From Sphaerospermopsis aphanizomenoides BCCUSP55 (GTDB lineage Bacteria > Cyanobacteriota > Cyanobacteriia > Cyanobacteriales > Nostocaceae): a stretch of 64,000 nt of DNA. Position 1 is the first letter of the stretch, and each line of letters starts with the position of its first letter. This document shows positions 63,216-64,000 of this stretch, piece by piece. Location: positions 1 through 64,000 of the forward strand of contig NZ_LUFH02000007.1 in NCBI RefSeq assembly GCF_001586785.1, given 5' to 3'. Below the pieces are notes generated by a model. That model ran no database searches and was not told where the DNA came from. It was given only the letters and a program-made list of their open reading frames with translations. The translations under genes were made by a program, and so were the position numbers.

Positions 63216-64000
63216 ATGGCAATTACTATCGATTCTGCCCGTGGTATTTTCCCCAACACACTGTCGGCTGATGCTGTGCCAGCTTTAACCGCTCGATTCA
63301 ACCAACTCAGCGCCGAAGATCAACTGGCATGGACATGGTTCGCTTTCTTAGAAATGGGCAAAACCATCACGGTTGCGGCTCCTGGCGCAGCTAGTATGCA
63401 GTTTGCAGAAGGAATCCTGAACCAAATCAAGAAAATGACTTTTCCTGAGCAAACTCAGGTTATGTGCGATCTGGCAAACCACGCAGATACCCCCATTTGC
63501 CGTACCTATGCTACTTGGTCGCCTAATATTAAGCTCGGTTTCTGGAATCAGCTTGGGGAATGGATGGAGCAAGGCATTGTCGCGCCAATTCCGGCTGGCT
63601 ACAAGCTATCAGCTAACGCTAATGCCGTATTGGAAACTCTCAAAACCTTGGATCAAGGACAACAGATTACCGTCTTGCGGAACTCTGTTGTAGACATGGG
63701 GTTTGATGCTAGTAAACTAGAAGGCTACACCAGAATTTCTGAACCTGTAGTCGCCCCCAGAGAAATTTCTCAGCGCACTCAAGTCAAGATTCAAGGTCTC
63801 AACAATCCAACAGTGTTGAGCTATATGAACAACTTGAATGCAAATGACTTTGATGAACTGATCAAACTATTCGTGGCAGACGGTGCTTTGCAGCCTCCTT
63901 TCCAGAGACCAATCGTGGGCAAAGATGCAATCCTGCGGTTTTTCCGGGAAGAGTGTCAGAACCTCAATTTGATACCAGAGCGCGGTGTCGCTGAACCCGC
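63216..64000 (+). CDS. ocp: Orange carotenoid protein, 5' part (runs off the window)
   Basis: 261 codons are visible of an expected ~319. MAITIDSARGIFPNTLSAD opens the all-helical carotenoid-binding domain: Trp41, LEMGKT at 45-50, and Trp110 in LGFW. Arg155 (VLRNS), the salt-bridge partner of the dark state, is present. The C-terminal NTF2-like domain begins near 190 with Tyr203 (LSYMNN) and Glu246 (FFREE). OCP is a photoreceptor that binds phycobilisomes and quenches excess energy under strong light. At position 44, where Synechocystis OCP has Tyr, this protein has Phe. The frame is intact to the window edge. Confidence 0.96.
   Translation, partial: MAITIDSARGIFPNTLSADAVPALTARFNQLSAEDQLAWTWFAFLEMGKTITVAAPGAASMQFAEGILNQIKKMTFPEQTQVMCDLANHADTPICRTYATWSPNIKLGFWNQLGEWMEQGIVAPIPAGYKLSANANAVLETLKTLDQGQQITVLRNSVVDMGFDASKLEGYTRISEPVVAPREISQRTQVKIQGLNNPTVLSYMNNLNANDFDELIKLFVADGALQPPFQRPIVGKDAILRFFREECQNLNLIPERGVAEP

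Overview
The window is chromosomal DNA of a filamentous, heterocyst-forming cyanobacterium (Nostocales; closest in feel to Nostoc/Anabaena/Tolypothrix-type genomes). This rests on recognisable cyanobacterial proteins (orange carotenoid protein, PxcA, a HetP-family protein, DevBCA and heterocyst-glycolipid-type polyketide synthase genes), GCGATCGC (HIP1) sites scattered through genes, AT-rich composition, and many short dispersed repeats: heptamer arrays, gctacgc-type palindromes and MITE-like elements. No rRNA, tRNA or CRISPR array was recognised.

Layout. 1-5.5 kb: remnant of an IS200/IS605 transposase, two tiny membrane-protein ORFs, an FHA-Ser/Thr kinase, a Nif3-family protein and small conserved proteins. 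5.5-11.6 kb: housekeeping genes (MBL/beta-CASP-like hydrolase, GerMN lipoprotein, rsmA, ispE, DUF3082). 10.7-13.3 kb: a response regulator with AraC output and a PAS histidine kinase. 14.4-18.9 kb: a small HetP-like protein, a divergent TrpC paralogue, a DUF2059 protein, an Orn/Lys/Arg decarboxylase and a small exported protein.

19.1-39.4 kb is the centrepiece. A devBCA-type exporter operon runs leftward and a small putative DNA-binding protein follows. After about 1 kb of non-coding DNA, a rightward cluster encodes PfaA/HglE-type PKS (KS-AT-ACP-ACP-KR-DH), PfaB-like protein (degenerate KS plus AT), PfaD-like enoyl reductase, a condensation/PapA-like acyltransferase, a free-standing ACP, and a 625-aa protein whose first ~53 residues are a TubC-type docking domain fused to a large domain I do not recognise. 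No PfaC-type subunit is present here. The set looks like a dedicated pathway that builds a long acyl chain, transfers it and exports a glycolipid-like or other lipid product.

39.4-51 kb: tsaE, yvcK-like gene, ruvC, mtnC, a cytochrome b/molybdopterin-oxidoreductase pair, a hicAB pair with a frameshifted toxin, a PyrF-PyrE fusion, an AI-2E family permease and gamma-glutamyltranspeptidase. 51-55.4 kb is a zone of gene decay: a nuclease-like gene with a nonsense codon and a MITE, a truncated DUF1778 antitoxin, an internally deleted phytochelatin synthase, a frameshifted IS4-type remnant and half a glutathione S-transferase, around one intact amine oxidase. 55.6-64 kb: a ModB-ModC fusion, mltA with duplicated tail sequence, pxcA, a P-loop helicase-like protein and the 5' part of ocp, which runs off the window.
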